A DNA stretch of 64,000 nucleotides from the NCBI GenBank assembly GCA_016801845.1, contig CM028915.1, forward strand, positions 12,911,501 to 12,975,500, given 5' to 3'. The position numbers and the translations under genes are program-made. The notes below the pieces were generated by a model. That model had not been told where the DNA came from, did no database searches, and worked only from the letters and a program-made list of their open reading frames with translations. Source of the stretch: Polydactylus sextarius. Taxonomy: Eukaryota; Chordata; Actinopteri; Polynemidae. Of the stretch, positions 46,901 through 61,027 are shown piece after piece (within the stretch, counting starts at the first letter, position 1; every line of letters begins with the position of its first letter).

Positions 46901-49900
46901 AAAAAAAAAGAAAAGAAAAAAAGATTAAAAAAAACACTTAGAACCACATATTCTGCATACGTCACAGGACTGTACAGACTTGTCCAACTTAAGACTCCAA
47001 TGGATTTGAAACTTTAAAGCTGTTTTGCTCTATTAGAGCAGGCGATGAGCTAATTTTAGAAATGTCGCAATATAGTCTCCAAAAACAAGGGGCAACGCTT
47101 CACTGCTGTGCAGAACTGCAGTTGGTGAACGAAGAAGAAATCTTACGCTACCTGTGATTTGGTACGACTTAATAATACTTTACCTTAATGACAGTTGATG
47201 GACATTCTACACAGTAAAATAATGAATCAACCAGTCACATTTTTCTTTTGTGGTCAATATAATGCAAAACAATCATGCATGATGTTCAACTATTCCCTCT
47301 GATACGAGCCATCTAACATTTTCATATGTTATGACATGAAAATACTACTGTGAAGGTTTGGTTACATTTACACACAAAACTTAGATTATGTTTAGAAAAA
47401 GATAAAGGATGACACAGGATGTTTGTTGTCATGGTTAGAATAATACAAACATGGTTAATATTATTGAACAGTCATCACTAAAATAGATAATGTTGACTGT
47501 TTTGCAAACAGGAAATGAACCATGGTCTCTGTTTATAACCCATGGACATATCAAAAGAACAGAAAACAGCATTTCATTACAACAAGCATCACTGCCAAAA
47601 TGTTCAAGTGGTCACTTCTGGTATTACAATGGCACCTGCTGGTCTAAAAGCACCCCCCTCCTGCTGACTATTATGAGGTTGACATCTATAAAATATTGAC
47701 CAGATACCTCCAACAGCAAATAAAGTTGAGAATTATTATTCATCAGTGAGTGTTGCACGGTATGCAGTTTGTATAATCCATCTACTGTTACAGTGCCCTG
47801 TTGAAAATTTACCAGAAATCACCCCAGCTCAGACGGATTAAAGTTACCATAACAGGGCAATACGTCCTGCCTCACAACACCCACACCTACTTATTTCTGT
47901 ATAAAGGAACATAATCTTAAATAAATACAAATCTGTATGAGTAAAATCTTAGTCTGCCACAGCCCCCTCAGCCCATCTGTGACTGCTTCCATAGAACATG
48001 GTGAACTTTGAAGACCTTGAGCCTGGCGGTCTGACGTCACCACTCTCCATTGACCCTGTGCTTCTGGAAAAACACACTTGATGTTTTCTTTGTTGCAAGT
48101 TTCTGGCACTTATTTAAACACAAAACAGGGATAGACTCTCTGCTACCTTGGGCATTGTATAGCTTTGAAAAACTTTTTTTTTTCCAAAATACAATTCATA
48201 TGTATACTATATATGATATAATTGGCCTCTACTTGTCAGCATACAGTCAACAGAGTTATGTAATGTGTTTTTGTGTTTGCCACCTTGAGCGTACATAGCC
48301 TATAAAAAGTCATCTCAGCCTCCTTTTGCATATTCTACAAAGTGTTTGTCAGGGTTTAAGACACACAGAATGTGCTCTAAGTAGATTCAAAAGATTAAGC
48401 TCTTATGAATGTGCTTTTCCTGGATTTGTTTGTTGAAGTCAGATAACCTGCAGTGTGATTGGTTTACAAACCCGGAGTAACGACCACCAGTGCTGCTGAG
48501 AGAATTTTCCTGTAAATACAAGTCGAGCTGAAGTTCTGTAGAAAGGCAATTGCATGGTGGAGTGGGTCTTTATTTTCATATGTATTGTTTTACAGTGCAA
48601 AGAAAAAAATATTTCCAAAATACACTACTTATTTCAGGACTTTATTTCCTGGAAATACTACATTGTGTCGTGTAAAGGTTTTGTTGGCCAAAAGATGGAA
48701 AACTGTAATATCTGTCAGGGGTTGAACTTTGTGTCTCAAGTATAAGAGGGGCAGTTACACTAACTGGAAACTGGAAATGCAAATATAGGTTTATGGTGGA
48801 CTGTATCTGTCACAGAATTTAGGTCTAGATCTGTATGGTTTCCTTTCCAACAATGCAACTGTGTTGTTTTAATGCCAGGGCTGAGCCTATGATTATCACT
48901 TGAGATCATGGTTTGCCACAGGCCTTTTTTGTTTAAGGGAAAACAAGAGCTCCCTGTGGTGTAAAGCCTGAGCTGATGTGGACAGGTACAGACACATTTG
49001 GTAGCTTGTGGGATGGGCCAAAGAAAACTGTCTTCATTCCAGGTGTAGCTCTACACAGTGTATGAGAGGATGTAGTGTTTCACACCCACATATTTCATAA
49101 CTGATAAAAGAGATCTTGCATAAACACAATTGGCTTTTTTTTTTTTTTTTTTTTTTTTTTTGGAGTAGAATGACTTTGAGAGATGCAGCATTGAGTGACT
49201 GATTGACAAAGTGGTGTCACCACAAGCTCCAGCAGCTATTAGCAGCTATTTTTAGTTACTTGAGTGCTGTGCTTGAATACATGTTTGATCAATAAATTGA
49301 AATTCTCAAAGGTAATTTGAAGAAGATACAGCATCTCTGAGAGTAAGTCCAGGTGGACAGGTTGTTGTCCTTAAAGACACTCTGCCTGCAGTTTGTTTTT
49401 AAATGTAAAATTTAGAAAGAGTTTGGATGTGTTTATTCTGGGCTGTGGTAGATTTGTAGATAACATCCGTGTGTGATCTCATTCAACATAACAAAGCTTC
49501 AGCGACGAGAATCAGATGTAAACTGTTTGAACTGGCACCGAGATTGACATGTGATGCCAACATGAAAACAGAAACTGTTTGTCTGCCTCCTGAAATTATT
49601 CACAACACACATCTGATCAAACCATAACCTTAATTTGTTTGGAAGGTCGTCAAACTTGAGCAAATTTTATCTTCAACTCCATTAAAATATTGATTTGCAG
49701 TGTATAACGAGCGTTTTTAACGAGGAAACGTAAATACATACATCTTTCTCTTCAAAACAGTTATTGATGGTCCTCATTTGGCACTTGTCAAATCCAAGTT
49801 TATGCTTGAGACTGCAAAGTCTGTTGCGATACAAAAAGTTGGCTCGAGCCGATTCAAGTCCAAAATGATGACGAACACTCTTATGCACTCTACTCCTAAC

Positions 49901-50768
49901 ATTAAACTTTACACAAAAATTTCCTGACCTTCCAGCCAGGATAGTTTATCCACGAAGAGGGCGTTACTCGTATCACGGCAACGGTCAAACAGTAACATCA
50001 GGGGAAGTTGCTTTAAAAGTGTTAATCCACCCAAACAATTCAGACTGCTTGGAAAAACACCAAGTCCTACATCACCACAAGTTCCTGTACAAGTGTACCT
50101 TTGGCTGTAGACATTACGGTGGTAATCATTAACCAGAAGAGAACTTCAAACCTCCATTAGGGGCGTTTATCGCTAAGCTTTACATGATGACACGTAACTA
50201 GCTGCTCATTAGAGCGAAATGGAAGCAGGATAGACAGGACGTTACACACTGATGATGCATATATTATAATACAGGAGGTAATGTTGTTTCATGTATGTTT
50301 ATTGGACTAATAACTATTGTACTTCTTATAGAAAGTGCTACTTTCAGTATATTATTGTTTTGTTGCTATAGTCTTACTATATATGTGAGCAAGCCGTTAC
50401 TGCACAAGCATTCAAGCAGTCAGCATCATCACATATGTGCCACTTGTAGCCGCTATTTAGCAAAAGTTAGAATTGTTTTAACATTGATGTTTTGATTTAT
50501 TTCTTTTGTCATTTTGACAGCTAATTTGTAAATTTGTTAATCCACATTTTTTTAATTTCTAGCCTCAATTTGAATTTTTTTTCTAGCCTCAATTATATTT
50601 ATATTTGACTGAAAGTTTATTTTATCTGTGAGAAAAAAAAAACAAATCAAATCAAACCGATGAAGCATTTTCTTGGCTCTTGAAAAAAAAAAAAAAAACA
50701 CTTATCCACAATTTATGAAACTATCACCTTGAGAGTTTCTTTTCTTTTCAAAACACTAACATACACAG

Positions 50769-50811
<43 letters not shown>

Positions 50812-53763
50812 TGTTCTCTTCTTGCACTTAGTCTTGTCTTATCTTTTATATGGCTGCTCCTTCTATACCGTTGAACACCTGCTGGCAATTTCACATGCTC
50901 CTGTCAAGACAGTATGAGGTACAATAAGCATTATTTGCTTTGGGAGGGTGAATTTTTGATAAATATAGCGTGCAATTTACAATGTAATGTACGCTATACA
51001 TCGCCATGTAGCTGTGTTGTATTTTCTTACAGGATTAATGGTTATGAAAACATTTCTGATCATTACATAGCAGTAATGGGTGGTCACCCAGTAATTCATT
51101 CTGTTCTGCGTCAAGACTGGAGGGACAGCTGTGATACGTCTTCTCAAACGGTTACGTCATCCCTAAACAGTCAGACATGTGTTTAATCAACATCACCTCC
51201 GTGTTGGGTCAATAGTTTCACAAAGTGACCCAGATAGTTTTTAGACAGTTTTGTGGCATTGATTGGTCAGAATCCAAGAACGATAGAGTATCAGAGGAGG
51301 GTCACATTTTGTACAACAACCATCTATTACACTGCTCACGTTCTGTAACATAGAGGCTGGTGTTATTAACTATTTAGGTTTTACAAGCAGGTAATTTTTA
51401 CCAAATGTTTTCGACTGAAGAGCAAGTTTCTGCAGCATCGATACAAACATTTAATAGTTTGAAAAGGTTATATATTTATCAGCTAATGATAAAATCAAAA
51501 ATGAATCAGACAGCTACTAAATCATGTTTCCAATTACAACAGCACATCTGCCTAATTTATAGCTGTGCAATATGTGGGCAGGACACCAGTGTCAGAACAC
51601 ATAAAAGCCATGTGTATCCTCAAAACAAACAGACAGACAAATTAGACATTATTTGTTTTCACTTATCTCTTTAAAATGTTAGATATGAAGCAGCTGAGCT
51701 TGATGAATCATGAAAGATTAATAAACATGTTTCTCTGGAGACTGTGCCGTGGGCAAATAAGCCAAGAGCAACACGAGCGGCAGCATCTCATCCCGTAATC
51801 TGCCTCAAAAGAGCAGGACACAGATACTCTGTGGTTTCCCATCTCAGATCTAAATCTTCCTTACTAATAAGAAATACGAACCAAATCCTGTTGACTTAAG
51901 TAAAAAAAAAAGAGAGAGAGAGACATGACAAGGAAAAACTGAAACCATGGGAAAATAAAAACTGTGCTACTTGTGGTTAAAATCATTTTAGAAGAACGTA
52001 CTGTTCAGAGTGGACAGGACATACTAAACCAAACAAAAAAACAAAAAGAAAATAAAAAATAAAGATTAGATGAGGATGTGCTGGCTTTGTTTTAAGTATT
52101 CCCGACAGACTGAGGTATTTATTCCATAAATAGCAAAATTCACAGTAGCAATGAATTGTTTGTACAGCAGGTGCTTGTGAATCCAGGCTCGGCTCTGATA
52201 AAGTCTAATGCAGCCCATTTTTCTCTTTTTGATTATGTAATATTGACATATCTCTAATTACCCATCACGCCCTGCAAACATCCTCCACCTTCTCCTCTTT
52301 CTATCCAGGAAAATACACACAGGTCTCTTAAAACACTTAAAAGGCTCCTGGTATCAGTTTACATGTGATACGGATGTTAAATGTCCTGACTTTTTACCCT
52401 CGTCACATCTCACCTGACTGATCTCGTTGACCTCTATTAGTATTTGTAACAATAATAAAGTGAAAATTTCTCTTTAAACTAAAAGCACCATTTATTCTAC
52501 ACATCCTACTAAAAATAAAAAAAAGTGATTTTGGTCCCGAATATGTAATATTTGACGTGGACGTGATGATAAAAGACAAATATGGAATAGTACAATGCAG
52601 CTTATGTGTCACCCGTTACGCAGTCTGACTAATCTTATTGTTTATCAGTGTAATTGATCATTAAAAAAACACTGAACATTTCAAAACAACTGCATTCCAT
52701 TCAGATGACTGGTCCCATGGTCTTGCTATTGTACACACGGCCACAAACACATACACACGTGCATACGGTTTCCTGAGGTATTTGGTAAAACAGAGATATT
52801 TTTAACAAAATGTGTTGCATCCGTGCTTTTCCTGCTATTGACATATCAGAATGTGCTGCCGTTTGCAAGGTCAAGAACGAACTCAGCTCAGCTTTAAAGT
52901 CTGTTTGAATGAGAGGAACCTGATGGGTTAAATGGGTTATATTTTTTTACTCAATAAATATAAAAACGTTAGATGTGTTTAAACCAGATGCTATGAAACG
53001 TCTATGATATATTCAATAAGAAAAAACAATTATCTATGCCAACAGAAGGCATTGTGGCATCACAAGCTGTAATATAACATGTTTGGGAGCCAAATAACAT
53101 AAGCAGAGCCAACACAGCTTCTGGATCACAATGGTTCTTGTTTCTGCATTTTGTGTCGCTCATTCATCCTGGACTACATACCCGGCTGTTTCCCAAGATC
53201 ATGCTCTGAATACTGAATAGCTGCAACATAATGTGGAATGAATGCATTATGTGAACTACCACAACGGCATTTTCTTCTCCAGAGATCTATTATCTAATCT
53301 AAGTCTAAACAGCCGAGCCTTTTGTCTATTTACCGGTTTAACCGATAAATAGACAAATAGATTTTCTTATTTTAACTTCTTAACAAAAACTATAGTACAC
53401 TCTGTGTCTATTTTGCACATTTTCCTGGACCTATAGATTATCGGAGTGGGGTCTGGTCCCGTACACAGAATTTAGTTTAGTTGGATATACCATCAGCAAA
53501 TAATTCTGTGCAATATCTCTTGCATGTCAACCCCCTCCCCCCCGTGAGAAAAACCTCCACAGATGGTTCTGACAGACAGAGAAGACAGCAGGCAAAGAGG
53601 AAAAGGAGGGAGAGGATGTGATGGTCAAATCCTTTTGCTTACATGATGTCACCCGACCATCGGGCATAACAATGATGTTTATGTATGCTCCAATAGTGAT
53701 ATCATCCCACTGTCCACAACAAAAGAAAAAAAAATAATTTCTGATACAAAAAAAAAAATCAAT
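46901..53763. other. Intergenic between ptger4 and mrps27
   Basis: No gene recognised. Contents: a possible dispersed repeat at about 46995-47150 (unidentified), a T run at 49136-49160, a CA microsatellite at 50774-50809, A runs near 50632-50642 and 50683-50698, and a palindrome at 53321-53357. The rest is AT-rich. Confidence 0.45.
53321..53357. repeat. 37-bp near-perfect palindrome
   Basis: Arms 53321-53338 and 53340-53357 around a single central base, 17 of 18 pairs Watson-Crick. The odd pair is C-A on the plus strand, so it would be a G-U wobble in minus-strand RNA. Confidence 0.9.
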
Positions 53764-53769
53764 TTTATT
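53764..53769 (-). terminator. mrps27 polyadenylation signal
   Basis: TTTATT on the plus strand reads AATAAA on the gene strand, about 220 bases past the stop, followed by a T-rich stretch in the transcript direction. Confidence 0.55.
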
Positions 53770-53986
53770 GTGGCAATATGCTTATATTATCCCGATTAAA
53801 CTCAACAAACATGAAGCAGTTCTTATCACAAAGCACACAATAATTGATATTATACAATAATTACTCAGATGTAATGTTGTCAATGTTGGAATCTGACATA
53901 TTTAAAACTCTTATTATTGCCTTTAGTTATCCAGTTTTAATGTACATACTCAAAGTGATCTTGATTTTGCTCCATCCTCAGTGTCT

Positions 53987-56900
53987 TTATGCCTGTTGAG
54001 CAGCTAACCTCTGCTGTCTCTCCTGCTGGGCCTTCTCCCTCATCTCCTTCTCTCTCCGGATAAGCTGCCTCCTCTCAGACTCCCACGCCTGCACCTGGCT
54101 CTCGTACTGCTTCAGATCCGCTTTCTCTGCGGCACCAAGGTTCTGCTGGGCCAGAGCGGTCACTAATTCTTTGAAGGAGGCAGAGTCCACTTTACCCTGA
54201 GACTCCAGCTGGCTGCTCAGTTCCTGGGCAAGGCAGAGAAACAAGGAAAGGTGACCTCATCGCATCATTTAAATAACTTCGGTGAAACATTTTCCAATCA
54301 TCAGATATGAAGTGCTCAAGCTTTTCTGAAAACATTCTTGAATCCCCAAAAGCGACAGTCTGTCTATCACAGTCTACCAAAAAAAAAAAAAAAACTTCAG
54401 GGTTTCCATGTGTATAAAGAAATGTGAGCGTCTGCAGGTCACTTGAGAAATGAAATTATAGAGCACCACTGCTTATCACTGTTGTTTCCTTGAGTAGTTC
54501 AGATATTAAATGTGTGACTGAGCTTGAATGCCACTTGACTTAATGTATAAACATAACAGCTGTGCGACCAACTACTTTGACTTCATGTGTCCATATCCAC
54601 TTGTGTTTGAACTTCTAATGCACTTTGTGTTTATAGAGCCAAGACTCCCACACAGTTCCTTTCATATGGACAGAAGCCTGCTCAGGCCTGAACAAAAATG
54701 TATAACTCTACAAAAGATTAGCACAATTAGAACAGTCTCTGTTAAATTTTCTTTCTTTCTTTCGTGATTATGCATTATGATGCTACTAAATAATCAACTA
54801 AAAACTACAAAAATAAGAAACATTAGTATGTTGCCTGCTCAGACTTTAATCACAGAATTCTGAAATACAACTCCAGCTTTGACAGGAAACCTTGTTTACC
54901 CAGAAGAAAAGAAAAAGAATCAGTGTAAAATCAGTTCAAAACAAAACTAACTCCTTCTGTGTGAGACAAACACCCACCTTGAATCTGTCTGCATACTGAG
55001 GCAGCTTGGCTTGCTCGGCCTGATCATCTTCATCTAAACTGGCTTCTCTCTTGTCCTCCTCATTTCCCGACTCCTCTCCCGATGAGTCAGAGTCTGTTGT
55101 GGTTCCTGCAGACAGTTCCTGCAGCAAACTGTTCATGTAGTCCAACTAAAAACAAAAAAAGACTAATGTTATGACTGCACAAAGATTACATAATTCTTTA
55201 TTATGTTTACACAACCGATAGAAGGTGCAACTGCATTTCTGATAAAGCTGTTAGAAGAAAAAGAGAAAGAGACGGGTCCTTATTTGAATGATTACAATCC
55301 TATGATGATAAAAGAGGCTGAACACCTGACTTGACAAGTCATCTCTAAGGATTAAACGGTGACCTGAGGCAGCAGTCACCAGCACCTTCATTTGAGATGT
55401 AATATTTCCTCTATGTCCTGTGGTGTTATCTGCTCTTTTTACGTTATTGCTGTGCCACTGTGTGACACAGCCCGTCTAGTCTCTGCTGCAGTGATTGTCA
55501 CAAACACCGCTCAGCGCTCCAGGCTCTTTGAAATCTCATTAGACGCAGACAAAGTCTGAACTATTGAGCTGGACAGCGTAGACCGGATTAGTGGCGCGAC
55601 ACCCGACTGTGTGTGCGTGCATATATGTAAAATTAACAACAATATGACAGCTTGTGTCTTCCATCTCGGCAGATAAACACAGTGTGTGTGTCATACACCC
55701 CACCTGGAAAGTAACAAAAGCCCGTCTCGAGCGGGCATTTAATACTGCTTGGAAGCACTGTGGTCACTGTTTAAGACTATGAAGCATCTCTATTTTAAAC
55801 AGAAGCATATTTGTAAGAGAATTCAATCCAGATCAATCTCGCAGGAAAATGTTGATTTGACGTCAAACAGAAGAGGAGATCAAGAATAAAAGTCCAGATG
55901 AGAGTAGGGAGTAGAGCGGTCTGGTAAAGACAGAGTTATATTTGTCCACTGTGTTTGTTGATCCTGTATTATTGGGAACAATGTAGGTCGACGCTGTATC
56001 TTATCATACACTATTGTTTTCTTCCGTTTGTACAATACGCTACTGATATTAAGTTTTCTGTATTGACTCTGGTCTGTAATTTATTCTCATTGCTTGACTA
56101 CATTACCGATCAACATCAAACCCGCTAATCCAAGTATATTAAAACAAGAGAAAATAAACATGGCTCCCTCCTTCCCTAAAACCATCAGGTCATATGCAAC
56201 ATTTTCAGTCCCTGTATCATTTCGGATACTTCAGTTCAGGGTGTAACCTAAAAAAAAGGTTCTACCCAACTGTCACCAAAACTCTAGATTACAATTAATA
56301 TTTGATAGAAATCCAGGAGACTGGATCACCTCACAGCAAAAATAAAAACAATAGAAGTTTTACTTTCAATTTTTTATGTCCTTACTGTGTCTTTGGACAG
56401 CTTGGTTTCACCAGACGCAGCAGCTACTCTCTCCATGACGGCCAGCGCTCGGCCCAGATATCCACGACCCCAGAAGAGAGGCATCCCTTTGAACACGGCG
56501 TGTATGCCCTTTAAATTCTCCACCTTGCCTGGATTGGAAATGAGGAGGAGTAGAATAAATGGAGTAGAATAAACATTTCAAACAGAAAAAATAAAAAAGT
56601 TAAATACACACCTAAGAGAGCATTGCCAAGTAGCTGAGCACTGAGGCCTACAGAGTTGTCTTGTGTCAGTCCACAGATGAGCAGCGATGCCCCGAGTGCC
56701 TGCTCCTCTGACACCTGAACACATTTGGGATCCGACTGGTTAGTTCTGCTGCAGTATTAACACACTAGGCAGTTTCATGCGTTTTTTCAGACAGCACTTG
56801 GAGTAAAAGCTTCACTCATCCCTCAGAATTTGATGATTTTTAATAATTCATTGCATTTCCAAAGTTAAAAAAAAAACATCATTCTGACATCTTGCATTTG

Positions 56901-59900
56901 TTTTCATAGCACCTCCCCGTGTTGCTGTGGATGCTGTTTCACTCACAGTGAGTTGTGGTCTGGTTGCTAGGTAACTACTCAGAGCGTACAGAGACAGGAT
57001 CTGTGTTGAGGGAAGGTTGAAGGCCTCCTGAAGCATCACCTCCTTGACAACGGAGCAAGCGCCTGTAGAACAAAAACACATTATTTTCATTTATATTCAT
57101 AATATTTCAATTTTTTTTATTCGAATATGAAACACTCTCCATCCTTTTCACACAAATGCCCATAATAACAGCAAAAATAAACAGTTTATAGAGATGGAGT
57201 GATGTGATTTTTAATCAGATTTTCAAATGTGTCTTTCAGTGTGTGTGTGTGAGATTCAGTTACAGGTATATTGAGGTTTATAAATGCATACGAAGATATT
57301 AGCGGCTGAAAAGTGTTTTGTTCCACGAGCTGGAAGACATCAGTTGCAACTCCAGTGGGCCTCTCTCAGTTGGCTGTTTTTTTTTTGCAACACAATGTCA
57401 TATTGTTTACTGTGTAATGTTATTGCAGAAAAATAATCAGGCTTCCCTTTTACCTGTCTTTTACAAACAAGGAAAGAAATGTTTGAAATCTGATTTTAGC
57501 GATTTGACAGTCTGTTCCCGCTCCTGGCAATATTCAAAGTCAACAAGAATGTGTAGGTTTGTATTAGTAGTTGTAGCAGTCTGTCCTGTCCTGAACCTTT
57601 TTTTTTTCACCACAAAATCTTTGACTGGAAACATGTTTTTTTTTTTTTTAAAAAAAACAAAAAAAAAAAACAAAAAAACAAGGTCTTACTTTTAAAGTCT
57701 CCATCCTTAATGTAAGTATCTATGAGCAGGTTGAAGGTGAAGTCATCTGGGAATATTCCATACTGGACCTGCGCACACACACACACACACACACACAACA
57801 TTTATTTTTACATTATTTATTCACAAATAATGACTGTTTACTCAAGGTGATTTGGCAAAAATGGACTCCCAGTGCATCCCTGACATCAAGACTTCAATAT
57901 CAAAACAACCGCAAAGACGACTGTACTGTCTGAGTATATGACACTTTACTTCACTATAAATGCATCATTGGCTAAATGGCATCGCTGCTCAACTCAAAAT
58001 GCCAAACAAGGTGATGTTATTTGTGCCACTCAGATCAGTTTGAAAATGGATCTGGATTTTTAAGACTGGATCTGTACTCCCTCATACTGTCACATAATTG
58101 TCAGACGTCGGCCCTGATCAAGAGTGTCTGAGTCATATTAACTCCTGTTTTTGAAGATTAGCCTCATCTACAAGACAGATGGACTATAACATGTTGCGTA
58201 CCTTGTTATTAAGTGTGTAAAGGGCCTTGTCCCGTGCCCCGTATTTTAGACATTTTCTGATCCAGCTGTGAATAGTCCAGTCTCGCAAGTACCAACAGTT
58301 TGGACTGTGACGAAACCTGAAGGGATGGGATGGAAAAAAAAACCAACACAGAACATTTTAGCTGCCAAATCAACAAGTTCATCCTAAAATACACATCAAA
58401 AAAGTTGGATGAATTAATAATAATTAATTATACAAACTTCTCTATGTGTGAAAGGCAGTAATTTAAGTCTCTCGGGATTAAAAATGAAAATGAATGCGTC
58501 CAGAAGAAGGGTGTGATTGGGAAATATACAAAATCTTGTAATCAGAAGAATGGGTGCAGATTCCAGAGGAAGGAGTAAACAGGAAAGGTCTGGATTTGAC
58601 CCGAACAAAGAAAAGCATGTGACTGAACATAAACCAAAACAGACACACCAAACAGACAATTCATTCCAAGAAAAACACACAAGCTGGTACCACAGACCAA
58701 AACCCAAGGAAGAAGCAGACATCTGACACAGAAATGTAGAAAGGATAAAAATAATTCTTCTTACTTGTAAAGGTAATACTCTGCTTGATCAACTTCCTCC
58801 CGAGATGTTACGTTGTCAACAAACTGAAACAAATACGGAAATGAAATTTTGATGTAACAAAGATAAAATGGGTCATTTAAACTTAGATTCAGCTTACCCG
58901 CGACACTGTCAAAGAGCTAACTGGGAGATTCTTGTCATATGTCCTGTCCATAATGGTGGCAAGTTCAGCTGTGAAGACAAAACATCAACCATATTATCAT
59001 ACAGTTCACATCATGTAATAATTAAAAAAAAAGCACCTTAGACTAGTGTGACACACTTGCTTAAGACAAACAAAAGCATCTAAACTAAAAATATATGATT
59101 GATTTTAATTTAATTTCAACTATGTGGGCTGTGTATAATTGTAATTATACCACCTCACTGAGGGGTTAACTATCAGTGCAGCAGGTTGTAGGGTTACACT
59201 GCCATCCTGTGTTGATCACGTGCACACACAATGACACAAGACAGTGTCTTCTCCTGGACAATCCAAGTTTCTTTATAGATATGTGAAGTCTCCAGATATA
59301 CTTTTAATTACTTATAAAGTCTTTTCTTCAGTTAACAAACTTTGTTGCTTTTGAAGAATCATCAAGATCTGCAGATACTGAGTGTTGATTAGGTGTATGG
59401 ATTAGGCAACGATGTACGTTCACCGAGCATTTTATTAGAAAGACCATAATTAATATACAATCAGACAATCATATGACAGCACTGCAATGAACACACACAA
59501 AAAGAAAACACACCAGTAGCAGTTATGTGGACAGATATGTCTTGTTGATATGAGACGTTACAGACATATGGACAAACTGGTTGGAGCTGACTTTTTATAA
59601 ATGGTATTGAACTGGGAAACATCTCATAAAGCTCAACATCAAAATATATGGTGGGTGGACTAGAACTAAATCAACAGACCACATCATGTACCATATGTCA
59701 GCCATGAAGAAAAGCCTGTTGCTGCAGAAGACACTGTCCTTTCTGCTGAGATTTGTAGGTGGTAGGATCAGACCAGCCCCAACTCAGTCCATACTACTGC
59801 TGCTGGATGTGGTGGATAATTAATATGTTCTTTTTAACACTTTAACACAATTTAAGTCCCTCATTAATGATGTGAATATTGTTGCTTTTCCCTTTAAGGC

Positions 59901-60651
59901 CACAATTTACGATCTACTTTCAATATGTTAATGCACCATATCACAACCATATACTTTTTTATTTTTCTATGTTTTACATTTACTTAGTCTTATGTTATCA
60001 TATTCTATATACATGTTTAGACTTGAGAATGACCTGCTTTTAATAAATAAATAAAATAATAAAGTATAGTGACAATAAAAGGCATTCTAAGACCAGCTGG
60101 TTTCTCTGATGACCTTCAGGATGTGGTAGAGCAGCTGAGAAATTCACAGACCAGATTCTCAGATGACATGTTTCCATCATCTTTCTGAATCCATCCATAA
60201 AGAACTGAGTGTGCTTTAGAGTAAAACAAGGCCCTAACCAGGATTAGCACGCTGTTCCTAATAATGTGATCTGCTAGCTTGGGTTCCTCGTGTCGGGGAG
60301 ATTCATGTGGTTTTCGTTTGGACTGTCTGTTTTAATATCTTACCCAGGTTCTGCTCGTCTTTCTCTCTCGCCTCCCACACTTTGGTGTCGGTGTAAGCTG
60401 CTGAGAGCAACCATCTTCTAGCTGCAACAGACACAACCCCGTCCATCAGGTCACACTTATACAAGCACCGGACGAGGAATAAATGACTCTAAATGTGTTC
60501 TAGACATTTTCAGAAACTTTAACGAAAACTTATAGCGTAATACGACCTTAGTTTTATTGCAATGTGATATAAGTTTACCTGAGAAAGACGGAGATAAAGG
60601 TTTAACTTTGACAGCAGCAGTCACACATCGTCTCAACGCGGAGGCTGCCAT
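53987..60651 (-). CDS. mrps27: Small ribosomal subunit protein mS27, mitochondrial (MRPS27), complete
   Basis: A pentatricopeptide-repeat-type protein of the mitochondrial small ribosomal subunit that binds 12S rRNA and supports mitochondrial translation. Eleven exons: 60579-60651, 60344-60421, 58898-58968, 58765-58823, 58202-58316, 57690-57768, 56947-57062, 56612-56714, 56386-56528, 54978-55145, 53987-54223. Phases agree and the sum is 1242 bases, 413 residues; human has 414. Landmarks: MAASALRRCV start (mitochondrial targeting), WEAREKD, REEVDQAEYYLYKFRHSPN, VQYGIFPDDFTFNLL (PPR helix), LQEAFNLPSTQILSLY, SVGLSAQL, an acidic EESGNEEDKREASLDEDD linker, and a coiled-coil QLIRREKEMREKAQ tail. 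The start ATG (60651-60649) is the first in frame. TAA at 53989-53987. Confidence 0.95.
55146..56385 (-). other. mrps27 intron 9
   Basis: 1.24 kb without a recognised exon. The part at about 55440-55740 is less AT-rich than the surroundings; no repeat family is recognised. Confidence 0.5.
57771..57796. repeat. (CA)n microsatellite next to mrps27 exon 6 acceptor
   Basis: CA units on the plus strand directly adjoin the exon 6 acceptor, so the gene-strand polypyrimidine tract is largely a GT repeat ending GCGCAG. Confidence 0.85.
59412..60275 (+). mobile_element. Decayed Tc1-like DNA transposon in mrps27 intron 2
   Basis: The ends are imperfect inverted copies: TTCACCGAGCATTTTATTAG at 59419-59438 and GTTCCTAATAATGTGATCTG at 60254-60273. 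Between them, in plus order, are pieces that resemble a common fish Tc1-like element: TGTCTTGTTGATATGAGA, GACAAACTGGTTGGAGCTGA, TAATGCACCATATCACAA, GGATGTGGTAGAGCAGCTGA and GGCCCTAACCAGGATTAGCA. The frame is destroyed. Identification is from memory of the element. Confidence 0.65.
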
Positions 60652-61027
<376 letters not shown>

